Source: Propionibacteriaceae bacterium UBA7704 (GTDB lineage Bacteria > Actinomycetota > Actinomycetes > Propionibacteriales > Propionibacteriaceae). From it: a stretch of DNA of 33,553 nucleotides. Of the stretch, positions 10,647 to 19,368 are shown in pieces. Made by a program: the position numbers and the translations under genes. Where the stretch lies: contig DLGC01000001.1 in the NCBI GenBank assembly GCA_002482525.1, positions 14,534 to 48,086 of the forward strand, written 5' to 3'. Each line of letters opens with the position of its first letter. The first letter of the stretch is position 1. The notes beneath the pieces are model-generated. The model saw only the letters and a program-made list of their open reading frames with translations, ran no database searches and was not told the origin of the DNA.

Positions 10647-11576
10647 TCAGGGGGTTACCAGCATCGCTGTCGCCAAACCGGTCACCGTGGGTAGGGAATG
10701 CCATAGCTGGTGGCCCAGGTTCTGCACGGTGATCGTGGGACCGGCGATACCGCGCTCAGCCAAGGAAAGATCGACCTGGTCGAAATCACGCCTGCGACAC
10801 AGCGAACTACGCGAGCCTCGCGCCAAAGCGCAACGCTGCAGCGCCACGGTGTCCAGGCGGGTACGCAGGTCATCCCCAGCCAACACCGTCGCGATCGCGA
10901 GCAGATCCACCACTCCGTATTTCACTCGCGTATTGCGACGCTCACCGCTATAGGCTCGCATCACCCAGTCGTGGCCGAGGTTGGTCGCTAACGCCACCGG
11001 CATGCGCCCCAGGTCCAGCATGTTGTGGGCATGCAGCGAGACGATATTGCGGTGGCTGATTGCCACTGGTTCAACCAGATTCAGGCTACTGATCGGCCCC
11101 CATTCGGCCAGCGCCGGCAGCGCCGCCGTAGCCAGCGAACACCCTGTGGAGTAGCCCAGGACCTGTACCGAGTCGGGCTTCGTCACCTCGGCCGCAGCCA
11201 TGGCCGCCGCGACATAGGCCAAGTTCAGCTCGGCCCAGGACGACACTTCACCGCGCAACATGTCCACCCGCACGGCCTTGGGAATCGACTCACCGTAGCG
11301 ACTCATCCCCGGAATCTCGGTGAGTACCACCTGCATGCCCGACACTGCCGCCAAGTACCGGCACTTCACCATCTCCCAGTGGCCCAGGGGCGTGTTGAAG
11401 CCCGGGAAGTAGAACAGCACGCCGCTCGCATCCTCCGGACACGCGACCAGAGCGTCCAACTTAGCCAAGCCGCCGCCCGGACGCAGCGTGTGTCGCACGA
11501 CCTCCAGGGTGGGCCGAGGTCCGGTCAAGCTGAGGTCCAAAGGCAGATTCAGTCGGGGACGGAGCGCTTCGGTCAC
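10647..11576 (-). CDS. Alpha/beta-hydrolase fold protein
   Basis: A 309-residue protein. It has the nucleophile elbow GYSTG (Ser143) after VQVL, an oxyanion-type turn FYFPGFNTPLGHW near residues 55-67, and a C-terminal GHQLWHSLP with His289 as likely catalytic base. The acid residue is not clear. It could be an esterase or lipase-like hydrolase; substrate unknown. There is no signal peptide, so it should be cytosolic. The start is GTG at 11576; the overlapping ATG reads straight into a stop. It runs in the same direction as the ATPase, 160 bases upstream, but the iron boxes in that gap suggest separate control. Confidence 0.75.
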   Translation of the reverse strand: MTEALRPRLNLPLDLSLTGPRPTLEVVRHTLRPGGGLAKLDALVACPEDASGVLFYFPGFNTPLGHWEMVKCRYLAAVSGMQVVLTEIPGMSRYGESIPKAVRVDMLRGEVSSWAELNLAYVAAAMAAAEVTKPDSVQVLGYSTGCSLATAALPALAEWGPISSLNLVEPVAISHRNIVSLHAHNMLDLGRMPVALATNLGHDWVMRAYSGERRNTRVKYGVVDLLAIATVLAGDDLRTRLDTVALQRCALARGSRSSLCRRRDFDQVDLSLAERGIAGPTITVQNLGHQLWHSLPTVTGLATAMLVTP

Positions 11577-11688
11577 ATTCCGATGCTAATCCCCCGAGCC
11601 AGCAGCGTGGCGTGCTCACCACAAGCTCGCGACGATGAGGGCCACCGGCGCGGTGGCTGACCCCCGTGACACTGCAGGATCTGGGCCG

Positions 11689-12060
11689 TCAGCGAGCCCG
11701 CCAACGCTGAACAACGGCCTCGACGTCGACCAGCCCGACCGCAATGGTGGGGCCGGCCGCGGGCCGCAGATAGCTCTCTCGGATGCGCTGGTTCAGGTCG
11801 GCTGCCACTGCGCGCACTTCATCCTCAGTGGGCACATCGGCCACTGTCGCGTCGATATTCGCCACTTCTCGCCGCAGCGCCAACGGGGTCGGTAGCATCG
11901 GTTCGAGATTCTCCCGAGCAATCTTGGACTTGATCCACCAGTCGGGGTCATCGCTGAGCTCCAGTGGCTTGCCGGCACCAGGCAGATCGTCGAACTCCCC
12001 GCGCTCCATGGCCTCCCGAATCTGTCGCTCGACCCAACTCTCGAACTGCATGACGACCAT
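11689..12060 (-). CDS. DnaJC28-type DUF1992 domain protein
   Basis: A 123-residue protein. Its N-terminal two thirds is the conserved DnaJ-homologue-subfamily-C-28 domain (DUF1992): FESWVERQIREAMERGEFDD, then LPGAGKPLELSDDPDWWIKSK, then a LRREVAN segment. It has no J domain, as is usual for bacterial members. The function of the family is not established. The ATG at 12060 or the one at 12051 may be used; neither has a strong ribosome site. It lies about 110 bases upstream of the hydrolase gene on the same strand. Confidence 0.8.
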   Translation of the reverse strand: MVVMQFESWVERQIREAMERGEFDDLPGAGKPLELSDDPDWWIKSKIARENLEPMLPTPLALRREVANIDATVADVPTEDEVRAVAADLNQRIRESYLRPAAGPTIAVGLVDVEAVVQRWRAR

Positions 12061-12317
12061 CGTGCCACCGCAGAGCTGGCCACGCGGCTGCCTCTGCCGG
12101 CGGCAACCTAGCCGGATCGATGCTGATCGGCTTGGGTTGGAGACGATTCACGACCGTGGATCACTCGTTGACGGCAACGGTTTACCGATACCGCCACCAC
12201 CCCCGTGCGATGTGTGGACACAGAGCCACCACAGGCTCCACCCAGACATTGTGCTTGGCTTGGAAGCCACACCGGATCCGTCGGTGAATCCTGACACTTC
12301 AGGGGGCACGTGGACTC

Positions 12318-12847
12318 TTGATCATTTCCCATCGGCACAGATTCATCTTCATCCACATACCGAAAACCGCTGGTGAGGCCGTCACTGATGCACTTGCCCC
12401 CGTCCTGGGGCCTGAGGGCCTCGTCCTGAAGACTGCGGCCGACATCTGGGTACGGTCCTTCTTCCAGCCACAGCATCGACGTCTCGGCGAGTTGAGCAGA
12501 ACTCCTCCTTCTCAGAGTTCCTCCGTCCGTCTGAGGGCATCGAACCTCGGCTGCTGGCTACCCAGGCCAGTTACCTCTGCGTCGAGCGGAAAGGACCGCC
12601 AGCGTTGGACCATGTCGGCAGATTCGAGAGCATCGACGATGACTTTGCCGAGGTCACGCAGCACTTGGGTCTCGGCGTATTGCCGCTGCCGCGCCGCAAC
12701 ACCTCCGGGCCCAGTGAGCCACTGGCGGTGCGCGACATCACCGTCACTGACGCGGACCGGTCGGTGCTTCATGAACGCTACGCACGCGACGACGACCTGC
12801 TCGGGTATCCCCAACACCTCCGGTGTGAGCTTGCCGTGACGGGGTAG
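12318..12847 (+). pseudogene. Broken sulfotransferase-family gene
   Basis: Two parts of one protein family sit in different frames. The 5' part (TTG start at 12318) reads MIISHRHRFIFIHIPKTAGE, the phosphosulfate-binding start of this family, and loses meaning after about 12450. The 3' part, one frame over from about 12490, reads SSFSEFLRPSEGIEP, then LATQASYLC, then LDHVGRFESIDDDFAEVTQHLG and a Pro/Asn/Ser-containing tail. These match the C-terminal half of the same family. The central segment that normally carries the FVRNPWDRxVS-like region is missing, so there is an internal deletion plus frameshift. Nothing in the flanks shows an intact mobile element. The original role was probably sulfation of a surface glycan. 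Confidence 0.75.
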
Positions 12848-12892
12848 TTGTCGCACCTGTGGGAAGCCCCACCCGATCGCTAATGTCACAAC

Positions 12893-13324
12893 ATGAAGAT
12901 CGCAGACATTATCCGTGTCAAGGGCTCCGAGGTGGTGACCATCACCCCTGGCGCCACCGTAGCCGAACTCATCGGCCTGCTAAGTCGGCGCAATATCGGC
13001 GCCGTCGTGGTTACCACTGACGGTCGCACGCCAGACGGAATCGTCAGCGAACGCGACGTGGTGCGCCATCTCGCCGCCGACGGTACCGATGTGCTGTCCA
13101 TGACAGTCGCCGACATCATGTCGGCGCCGGTCATCACCTGTGTCGAGCAGGATGGCATTGACGTCACCGCCCACACCATGACCTACTCCCGCCTTCGCCA
13201 CCTTCCCGTGGTCCGCGAAGACGGCACCCTGGCCGCAATCGTCTCCTTGGGTGATGTGGTGAAATACCGCATCGATCAACTCACCGACGAGCGCAACCAC
13301 CTCTTGGAGTATCTCCACCACTGA
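12893..13324 (+). CDS. Two-CBS-domain protein
   Basis: A 143-residue protein made almost entirely of a tandem CBS pair: repeat 1 at about residues 8-60 (ITPGATVAELIGLLSRRNIGAVVV, then GIVSERDVVRHLA) and repeat 2 at about 72-125 (MSAPVITC, then LRHLPVVREDGTLAAIVSLGDVV). It would fold as a Bateman module and may bind an adenine nucleotide. Size and layout resemble the mycobacterial hypoxic response protein Hrp1 (Rv2626c), but function is not shown. ATG start, weak ribosome site. It stands alone between two pseudogenes. Confidence 0.9.
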   Translation: MKIADIIRVKGSEVVTITPGATVAELIGLLSRRNIGAVVVTTDGRTPDGIVSERDVVRHLAADGTDVLSMTVADIMSAPVITCVEQDGIDVTAHTMTYSRLRHLPVVREDGTLAAIVSLGDVVKYRIDQLTDERNHLLEYLHH

Positions 13325-14031
13325 CGCTGGTGGCCTGTGATTTCGCAGGCCACCACCGCCTCACTCAATGCGTACCGCCCAGATGTCACCACACCGTTCG
13401 CAAAGTGATCTCAGCAGCAGACAGCACAGCATTCGGACATGGAGTCGGTGATCTGGTCAACCGGACGACGCCAACCCGGGTGGCCGACGCCGCGCCGGTC
13501 ACCCGCATCAGTGCGGGCAGCACCCACGGCTGCTTGGTGACAAGCACCGAAATGCTGGAATGCTGAGGCAACGACTCCAACGGTCAGCTCGATGTGAACA
13601 CCACGCTGCATCCGACCGCGCAGACGGCGTTGGGTAGTCGCGGTTGAGGTGCCCCGGTGAGTGTCAACTCCCTCAGGGGAGTCACCGCACTATCGCCAGA
13701 GGCGGCTACACGAGCGTCAGCATGGGTACAGCGTCGACCCGCGCCACGACCACCGACGGCAAGGGGAGCTGCCGGGGTTCCAACAACTTCAGCCAACGCG
13801 GGGTGACTACGACGATCTACCGGGACCTGCGGACGGTGCTCGACATTCGTCGCTGACCACCCTGACATTTCACGCTGGCAGGCACTCATCATTTCGGCCC
13901 AGCTGTCACCCATCGGCCTTAACCGTCCAGTCACTCGATCGGGTACTAGCGCCAATTCAGCGCGGCTTGATTTGATTGCTGATGTAAATGGCCCAGCGGG
14001 CTTCGAGACTACGGAAGTCAAGAGGATTGTC
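13325..14031. other. 707-base gap holding the RCC1 relic
   Basis: Apart from the decayed RCC1 segments (13432-13835) no gene is seen. The last 190 bases before the intact RCC1 gene are AT-richer and should hold its promoter, but no clear -35/-10 pair was found. AGAGG at 14021-14025 is the likely ribosome site. Confidence 0.5.
13432..13835 (+). pseudogene. Decayed RCC1-repeat gene fragment
   Basis: Three reading segments together look like RCC1 repeats. Frame 1 reads FGHGVGDLVNRTTPTRV, then VTRISAGSTHGCLVTS, then LEC-stop-GNDSNGQLDVNTT, where the expected CWG has become C-stop-G (TGA at 13564-13566). After another stop it resumes at 13651 as APVSVNSLRGVTALS. Near 13705 the meaning moves one frame over: VSMGTASTRATTTDGKGSCR, then GSNNFSQRG, where CWG is now CRG and QLG is QRG. 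Bases 13507-13533 match 16048-16074 of the intact gene at 24 of 27 positions. It is a dead paralogue or a detached 5' part of the neighbour. Confidence 0.8.
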
Positions 14032-17000
14032 GTGCGAAAGATCCAGGCCATTGCAGCTTCGCTTGCCCTTACCTGCACGTTGGCGGTTTCCACACTGCCC
14101 ACCACTGAGGCTCAGGCAGCCACGTCCCCCGCTCCTCGCGCTGAGCTCACCCGGCCGATTCGCGGTGCTCAGTTCACGGTCTCGGGCAAGCTATCGACTC
14201 CGGTGGCCCGACCGATCGAACTCCAGAAGAAGGTCGGCAGCCATTGGCAGCGGCTGAAGACGGGCACCACAGCTGCGAGCGGAAAATACCGCTTCAGCGT
14301 CTCGACGAGTTCTTCGGTATTCCGCCTGCGGGTCGTCGCGCAAAAGATCAAGATCAAAGGCCGAAACTACACCCGGCTGGTCTCCAAGATCACCAAGATC
14401 CGCACCGTCTCGGTCACACCGTCGGCGCCGACAAAATCCGAGACTTTCATTGTCAAGGATTCGCTCCGCGTGCCCGGCGTTCGTCGAGTCATCCTGCAGC
14501 GCAAAGTCGGAAAAACCTGGAAAAAGATTGCCTCCGCAAGGACGACCAAGACCGGCGTTTTCGCCATTGCAGCGCGAGTGTCATCCGCAAGCAGCCTTCG
14601 CGTACAAGCCCCCAAGGCGACGGTGCAGCACCGACGACGCCCCGCCGTCACGTTGACGGCATTCCGGGTGACTCCCGCCCGTCAGCGCGGCTCGATCACC
14701 ATGCCCGCCACCGCGGCTGTCAACACACGACTCACCGCGACCGCCCATTTCACCCCGGCGAGGGCCGGTCGCAACGTACAGCTCCAGCGGCTGACCGGCT
14801 CCCAATGGAAGACTGTGGCCTCGGCGACCCAGAACCGCTCTGGCACAGCCACTCTCACCACGACACCCACCCAGACCGGCGCCGCCACCTACCGCGCCGT
14901 CACGACCGCACGTCAGGGCGCAGCTGCTGTCGTCACCTCGGCGGTGACGGTGACGGTGAGCGCCACCGTGTCACCGCTGTCGATCACTGTGGACACACCC
15001 GCCGAGGCAACCGTCGGCCAGGACTTCTACGCCGCCCTGATCGCAGTAGGCGGACGCGCTCCCTACTCGTGGACAGCGACCGGGTTGCCTCCCGGCATCT
15101 CCCTCAGCGCAGACGGAAAGCTGAGCGGGCGCCCAACGATTCCCGACACCTACACCACTCATCTCACTGCGCTCGACGCCGATAGCCACACCGCCTCCGC
15201 CGACCTGACCATCAACGTCACCGCAGCACTCTCGATCGACACCGTCGCGCTGCCGGTGGCCACCGTCGACCAGGACTACAGCCTTGCCGCCTCCGCGACC
15301 GGCGGAACGACGCCCTACACCTGGACCGCACTCAGTCTTCCCACCGGGCTCAGCATGTCGAGCGGCGGGCAGATCTCCGGCACCACCTCCGCACTGGGCA
15401 GCTATGACGTCACCCTTTCCGTGACCGACGCCCTCTCCCGATCAGCGTCAACAGACCTCACGCTCATCGTTGCCGAGCCGCTGGAGATCAGCACAGCGTC
15501 CCTGCCTGCGGGCCGGACCGGCTCCAGCTATGACACCACCCTCGCCGCTACCGGCGGCGTCGCCCCCTACAGCTGGGTTGCCACCGGATTGCCCACGGGT
15601 TTGAGTCTGAGTACCGGCGGCGCTCTGACCGGAACACCGACCCAGGCCGGAACCTTCACCGCCGGGATCACCGTGACCGACCACGCCGGGGCCTCCGCCA
15701 GCACCAGTCTCGAGCTGGGAATCACCGCAGTCACGATCGACGCTCTCGCCGCTGGCGACGATCACAGTTGCGCAGTGGCCAGTACCGGAACCGCGAAGTG
15801 CTGGGGCTACAACAACAACGGCCAACTCGGCACCGGTGACCAGGTCAACCGCACCGCCCCTACCGCGGTCAGCGGGTTGACCGAGCCCGTGAAGGCCGTC
15901 GCCAACGGAACGGGCTTCAGTTGTGCGCTCACCCAAGCCGGCGGCGTGTACTGCTGGGGGTTGAACAACTACGGTCAGCTCGGCCACGGCGACACCCTCT
16001 CCCACTACACCCCGGTCGAGGTCACCGGGCTCAGCGACGTGACCGCCATCAGCGCGGGCAGCACTCACGCCTGCGCGCTCACCACCGGCGGCGGCGTCAA
16101 GTGCTGGGGAGGCAACACCAAAGGCCAGCTCGGCGACGGCACCACAACGCGCAGACTCACCGCAGTGGATGTCTCCGGGCTCAGCAGCGGCGTCACTGGC
16201 TTGGATGCCGGAGCCGAGCACAACTGTGTCGTGACCGCTGGCATCGTCAAATGCTGGGGAGCTAACGCCTCCGGACAACTCGGCTTGACCGGCACGACCT
16301 ACCGCACGACCCCGATCAGTGTGACCGGCCTCGCGGCAGATGTGACCGCCGTGACCGCAGGGGGCAGCCACAACTGCAGCGTGTCACCCACCCAGGCCCT
16401 GCAGTGCTGGGGTGGCAACGCAGCCGGCCAGCTCGGCGATGGCACCACCACCAACACCATCACCCCCGTCTCGGTCACCGGCCTGGCTGGCACGACCAGC
16501 ATGGTGGTCGCCGGCACGAGCCACACCTGCGCAGTGTCGACCAGCGGCCAAACGCAATGCTGGGGCGCCAACGACCTCGGCCAACTCGGCGACGGCAGTA
16601 CCACCGCTTCCGCCACACCGGTTCAGGTCAGCGGACTGACCAGCGCCGTCACCACGATCACCGCCGGCACCAACCACACCTGCGCGGTGAGCAACGCGGT
16701 CGACATCAGCTGTTGGGGCAATGACGCGCGCGGACAGCTTGGTGATGGCGGCGGCTACCTGCAGACCGCCCCGATCGAAGTTACCGGCGTGACCGATGCC
16801 GCTCAGCTGGCCACCGTGAACTACGCCACCTGCATGGTGACCACCTCAGGAGGGGTGCAGTGCTGGGGACGCAACAACTACGGCCAACTCGGCAACGGCA
16901 CCACCGTCAACACCACTGCACCGGTTGCGGTGACCGGCCTATCTCACGATGTCGCCACTGTGGCCGGCGGCGACGAATTCGCCTGCGCACTGACCACCGA

Positions 17001-17862
17001 AGGCAGCGTCCAATGCTGGGGCCGCAACAACTACGGCCAACTCGGTAACGGCAGCAATACTGACAGCACCATCCCGGTTCAGGTGACTGGCCTGGAAAGT
17101 GGGGTATCAGCGATCTCGATCATGGCGGCGCATGTGTGCGCGCTGACCACCGAAGGCAGCGTCAAATGCTGGGGCCGCAACAACTACAGTCAGCTCGGCG
17201 ACGCGACCACCACCAACCGCTCCACTCCCGTTACCGTGCCCGGACTCCCCAGTGGCATCGCCGCGGTCACGACCGGAAGCTTCCACAGCTGCGTCCTGTC
17301 CAATGCGGGCACCGTGAGTTGTTGGGGCGACAACAGCGTCGGCCAAATCGGCGACGGCACCACCACCCTGCGCACCACTGCGACCGCAGCTACCGGCCTC
17401 ACGGGCCCGGTAGCGAGAATTCAAGCCGGCTACAGCTTCACCTGCGCAGTCACTATGGACGGCAAGGCACTGTGTTGGGGCCAGAATACGAACGCCCAGC
17501 TCAGCGACGGCACCACTACCAATCGCACGGCTGCGGTTGAGGTGAAGGGCTTGACCGGAACGCCAGCCGCCATCTCGGGCGGCATCAGCACCAACTGCGC
17601 ACTCTCCACTGCCGGGGCCGCCCAATGCTGGGGCAGCAGTAACTTCGGCACCGTCGGAGACGGCACCGTCACCTTCCAACGCTCACCGGTGGATGTGCTG
17701 AACCTCGGTAGCGGGGTTTCCCAGATGGGTGCCGTACGAGCAACTCATACCTGCGCGGTCAAGGAGTCCGGCGCCGTGGCGTGTTGGGGCTACAACGACT
17801 ACGGCCAGCTCGGTCACATCACCAATGTGTCGACAGTGCCGGTCGCCACCCACTTCGGGTGA
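14032..17862 (+). CDS. Secreted Ig-like and RCC1-repeat protein
   Basis: A 1276-residue exported protein. The GTG at 14032 has AGAGG 6 nt upstream and begins a signal peptide (VRKIQAIAASLALTCTLAVS) with likely cleavage after AQA (residue 29). Residues 30-310 hold three beta-rich repeats, each with an LQ(K/R)-plus-Trp pattern. Residues 314-563 hold three putative Ig (He_PIG) domains, each with (A/T)PYxW and GLPxGxSxS. From about 566 to the end are 14 RCC1-like repeats of about 50 residues, each with a Cys about ten residues before CWG and usually GQLG after it. Fourteen would make two seven-bladed propellers; 28 regularly placed cysteines suggest one disulphide per blade. There is no LPXTG signal or C-terminal membrane helix, so it is probably released or loosely held. 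The ligand is unknown. Confidence 0.88.
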   Translation: MRKIQAIAASLALTCTLAVSTLPTTEAQAATSPAPRAELTRPIRGAQFTVSGKLSTPVARPIELQKKVGSHWQRLKTGTTAASGKYRFSVSTSSSVFRLRVVAQKIKIKGRNYTRLVSKITKIRTVSVTPSAPTKSETFIVKDSLRVPGVRRVILQRKVGKTWKKIASARTTKTGVFAIAARVSSASSLRVQAPKATVQHRRRPAVTLTAFRVTPARQRGSITMPATAAVNTRLTATAHFTPARAGRNVQLQRLTGSQWKTVASATQNRSGTATLTTTPTQTGAATYRAVTTARQGAAAVVTSAVTVTVSATVSPLSITVDTPAEATVGQDFYAALIAVGGRAPYSWTATGLPPGISLSADGKLSGRPTIPDTYTTHLTALDADSHTASADLTINVTAALSIDTVALPVATVDQDYSLAASATGGTTPYTWTALSLPTGLSMSSGGQISGTTSALGSYDVTLSVTDALSRSASTDLTLIVAEPLEISTASLPAGRTGSSYDTTLAATGGVAPYSWVATGLPTGLSLSTGGALTGTPTQAGTFTAGITVTDHAGASASTSLELGITAVTIDALAAGDDHSCAVASTGTAKCWGYNNNGQLGTGDQVNRTAPTAVSGLTEPVKAVANGTGFSCALTQAGGVYCWGLNNYGQLGHGDTLSHYTPVEVTGLSDVTAISAGSTHACALTTGGGVKCWGGNTKGQLGDGTTTRRLTAVDVSGLSSGVTGLDAGAEHNCVVTAGIVKCWGANASGQLGLTGTTYRTTPISVTGLAADVTAVTAGGSHNCSVSPTQALQCWGGNAAGQLGDGTTTNTITPVSVTGLAGTTSMVVAGTSHTCAVSTSGQTQCWGANDLGQLGDGSTTASATPVQVSGLTSAVTTITAGTNHTCAVSNAVDISCWGNDARGQLGDGGGYLQTAPIEVTGVTDAAQLATVNYATCMVTTSGGVQCWGRNNYGQLGNGTTVNTTAPVAVTGLSHDVATVAGGDEFACALTTEGSVQCWGRNNYGQLGNGSNTDSTIPVQVTGLESGVSAISIMAAHVCALTTEGSVKCWGRNNYSQLGDATTTNRSTPVTVPGLPSGIAAVTTGSFHSCVLSNAGTVSCWGDNSVGQIGDGTTTLRTTATAATGLTGPVARIQAGYSFTCAVTMDGKALCWGQNTNAQLSDGTTTNRTAAVEVKGLTGTPAAISGGISTNCALSTAGAAQCWGSSNFGTVGDGTVTFQRSPVDVLNLGSGVSQMGAVRATHTCAVKESGAVACWGYNDYGQLGHITNVSTVPVATHFG
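15730..17850 (+). repeat. Fourteen tandem RCC1-coding repeats of about 150 bp
   Basis: Period is about 150 bases with CWG codons in every unit. Units 8, 9 and 10 (about 16800-17230) are closest: units 8 and 9 share CWGRNNYGQLGNG, and unit 10 has CWGRNNYSQLGDA. Units 9 and 10 also share CALTTEGSV. This suggests recent internal duplication. The repeat is coding and is not a CRISPR or satellite. Confidence 0.85.
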
Positions 17863-18003
17863 CGCCGGGCATTCACCGAGTGAGCGGCCCGGTAAGCACC
17901 GATCGGCCCGTCCGGCCCACGTCGCCACACCTGTCAAACGTTGCCTCCGGTGCGCCGGAAGTAACGTGACCGCGGAGCAGCGACGTGGGACGAGAGGCCG
18001 ATA

Positions 18004-19368
18004 TCAGGCGGTGCGGATCAGCTTCTTGTTGACGAACTCGGTGGCACCCAGGCGTCCCATTTCGCGGCCGAAGCCGCTGCCCTTCACGCCGCCAAACGGC
18101 AATTCCACGCCGTCGGCGAGCACGCAGTTGACGAAGACCATGCCGGCATCGATAGCGTTCGCGACGCGCTCGGCCTGCTCCGGGTCAGTGGTGTAGACAT
18201 AGGAGCCCAGGCCGTACCGGGTGTCGTTAGCGATCTCGATGGCCTCAGCCTCGTCCTTGGCCGAGTACACCAAAGCCACCGGCCCGAACATCTCTTCGTA
18301 GTAGATGTCCGAGGCGCGCGGAATTCCGGTGATCACCGTGGGAGCGAAGAAGTTGCCGTCACGAGTGCCGCCAGCGGCGATCTGGCCACCGGCCGCCGTC
18401 GCGCGATCAACCTGGGCCTGCAACCGGTCGGCGGCGATGGTCGACGACATCGCGCCGGCTTCACAGTCCTCCTGGGTCGGATCGCTGGCGGTCACATTGC
18501 CCATCGCCACGGCGAGCTTGGCGGTGAACTCCTCGTACAGCTCAGCGATCACGATCGCACGCTTGGGGGCGTTGCAGGACTGGCCGGTGTTGTCCAAGCG
18601 CGCTGAAACCAGATCAGCAACCACCTGATCCAGATCGTTGGTCGACAGCACCACGAATGGGTCGGTGCCGCCCAGTTCCAGCACAACCTTCTTCAGGTGA
18701 CGTCCGGCCTGCTCCGCCACCGCCGAACCTGCACGATCCGAACCGGTCAAGGACACACCCTGCACGCGGGGATCAGCGATGACGGTGGAGATCTGCTCGT
18801 TGCTGGCCAGAATCATCTGGAACATCCCGGCTGGCACGCCGGCGTCGTCGTAGATCTTCTGGATCATTTCCCCGGTGTGCGGGCACTGCGGGGCAGGCTT
18901 GAGCAGCACCGAGTTGCCGATCATGACATTCGGTCCAGCGAAACGAGCCACCTGGTAGAAGGGGAAGTTCCACGGCATGATGCCCAGGATCACGCCCAGC
19001 GGCGCGCTGCGAATGATCGCACTGCCTTCGCCGCCGCGCAGCTCGATGGGCTCATCGGCCAGCTCGGCCTCGGCGATCTCGGCGTGGTAGCGGTAGATGT
19101 CGGCGGCGAAATCGATCTCGGCGTAGGCATGCGATAGCGGCTTGCCCATCTCTTCCACCAGAGCGGCAGCCAACTCGTCGCGTCGCTCGGTGTGCAGATC
19201 TCCGACCTTGGTCATGAGAGCTGCCCGCTCGGCAACAGTGCTGGCTCGGCCCCAGTCACGAGTGGCGGCATAGGCCGAGCCGATCGCGGCGTCGAGCGCC
19301 GAATCAGTGATCTCGGGATATTCGGCCACCTTCTCGCCAGTGGCGGGGTTGATTACGGCATAGCTCAT
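18004..19368 (-). CDS. Aldehyde dehydrogenase, succinate-semialdehyde type
   Basis: A 454-residue NAD(P)-dependent aldehyde dehydrogenase. MPWNFPFYQ at 131-139, Lys157 in LLKPAP, Glu231 in ELGGTDPF and the catalytic Cys265 in NTGQSCNAPKR are all in place. Length and sequence fit the short GabD/Sad group that oxidises succinate semialdehyde and similar omega-semialdehydes. The ATG overlaps the upstream aminotransferase stop (TGATG), so the two are coupled. It is the last gene of a five-gene catabolic operon and probably finishes oxidation of the aldehyde made by the aminotransferase or oxidoreductase. The exact substrate cannot be read from the sequence. Confidence 0.9.
   Translation of the reverse strand: MSYAVINPATGEKVAEYPEITDSALDAAIGSAYAATRDWGRASTVAERAALMTKVGDLHTERRDELAAALVEEMGKPLSHAYAEIDFAADIYRYHAEIAEAELADEPIELRGGEGSAIIRSAPLGVILGIMPWNFPFYQVARFAGPNVMIGNSVLLKPAPQCPHTGEMIQKIYDDAGVPAGMFQMILASNEQISTVIADPRVQGVSLTGSDRAGSAVAEQAGRHLKKVVLELGGTDPFVVLSTNDLDQVVADLVSARLDNTGQSCNAPKRAIVIAELYEEFTAKLAVAMGNVTASDPTQEDCEAGAMSSTIAADRLQAQVDRATAAGGQIAAGGTRDGNFFAPTVITGIPRASDIYYEEMFGPVALVYSAKDEAEAIEIANDTRYGLGSYVYTTDPEQAERVANAIDAGMVFVNCVLADGVELPFGGVKGSGFGREMGRLGATEFVNKKLIRTA

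Noticed and set aside
12061..12317. Possible insertion-sequence end or transposase remnant before the sulfotransferase relic
   Set aside because: No terminal inverted repeats, target duplication or transposase motif could be found.
12108..12476. Minus-strand frame of 122 codons near the sulfotransferase relic
   Set aside because: No domain, no ribosome site, and it overlaps the recognisable IPKTAG segment on the other strand.
15448..16371. 307-codon minus-strand frame across the RCC1 repeats
   Set aside because: Its periodic translation only mirrors the coding repeats on the other strand.
15730..17850. Regular repeats that could suggest a CRISPR array
   Set aside because: The period is about 150 bases with no short constant repeat and spacer pattern; the repeats are in frame and encode RCC1 blades.
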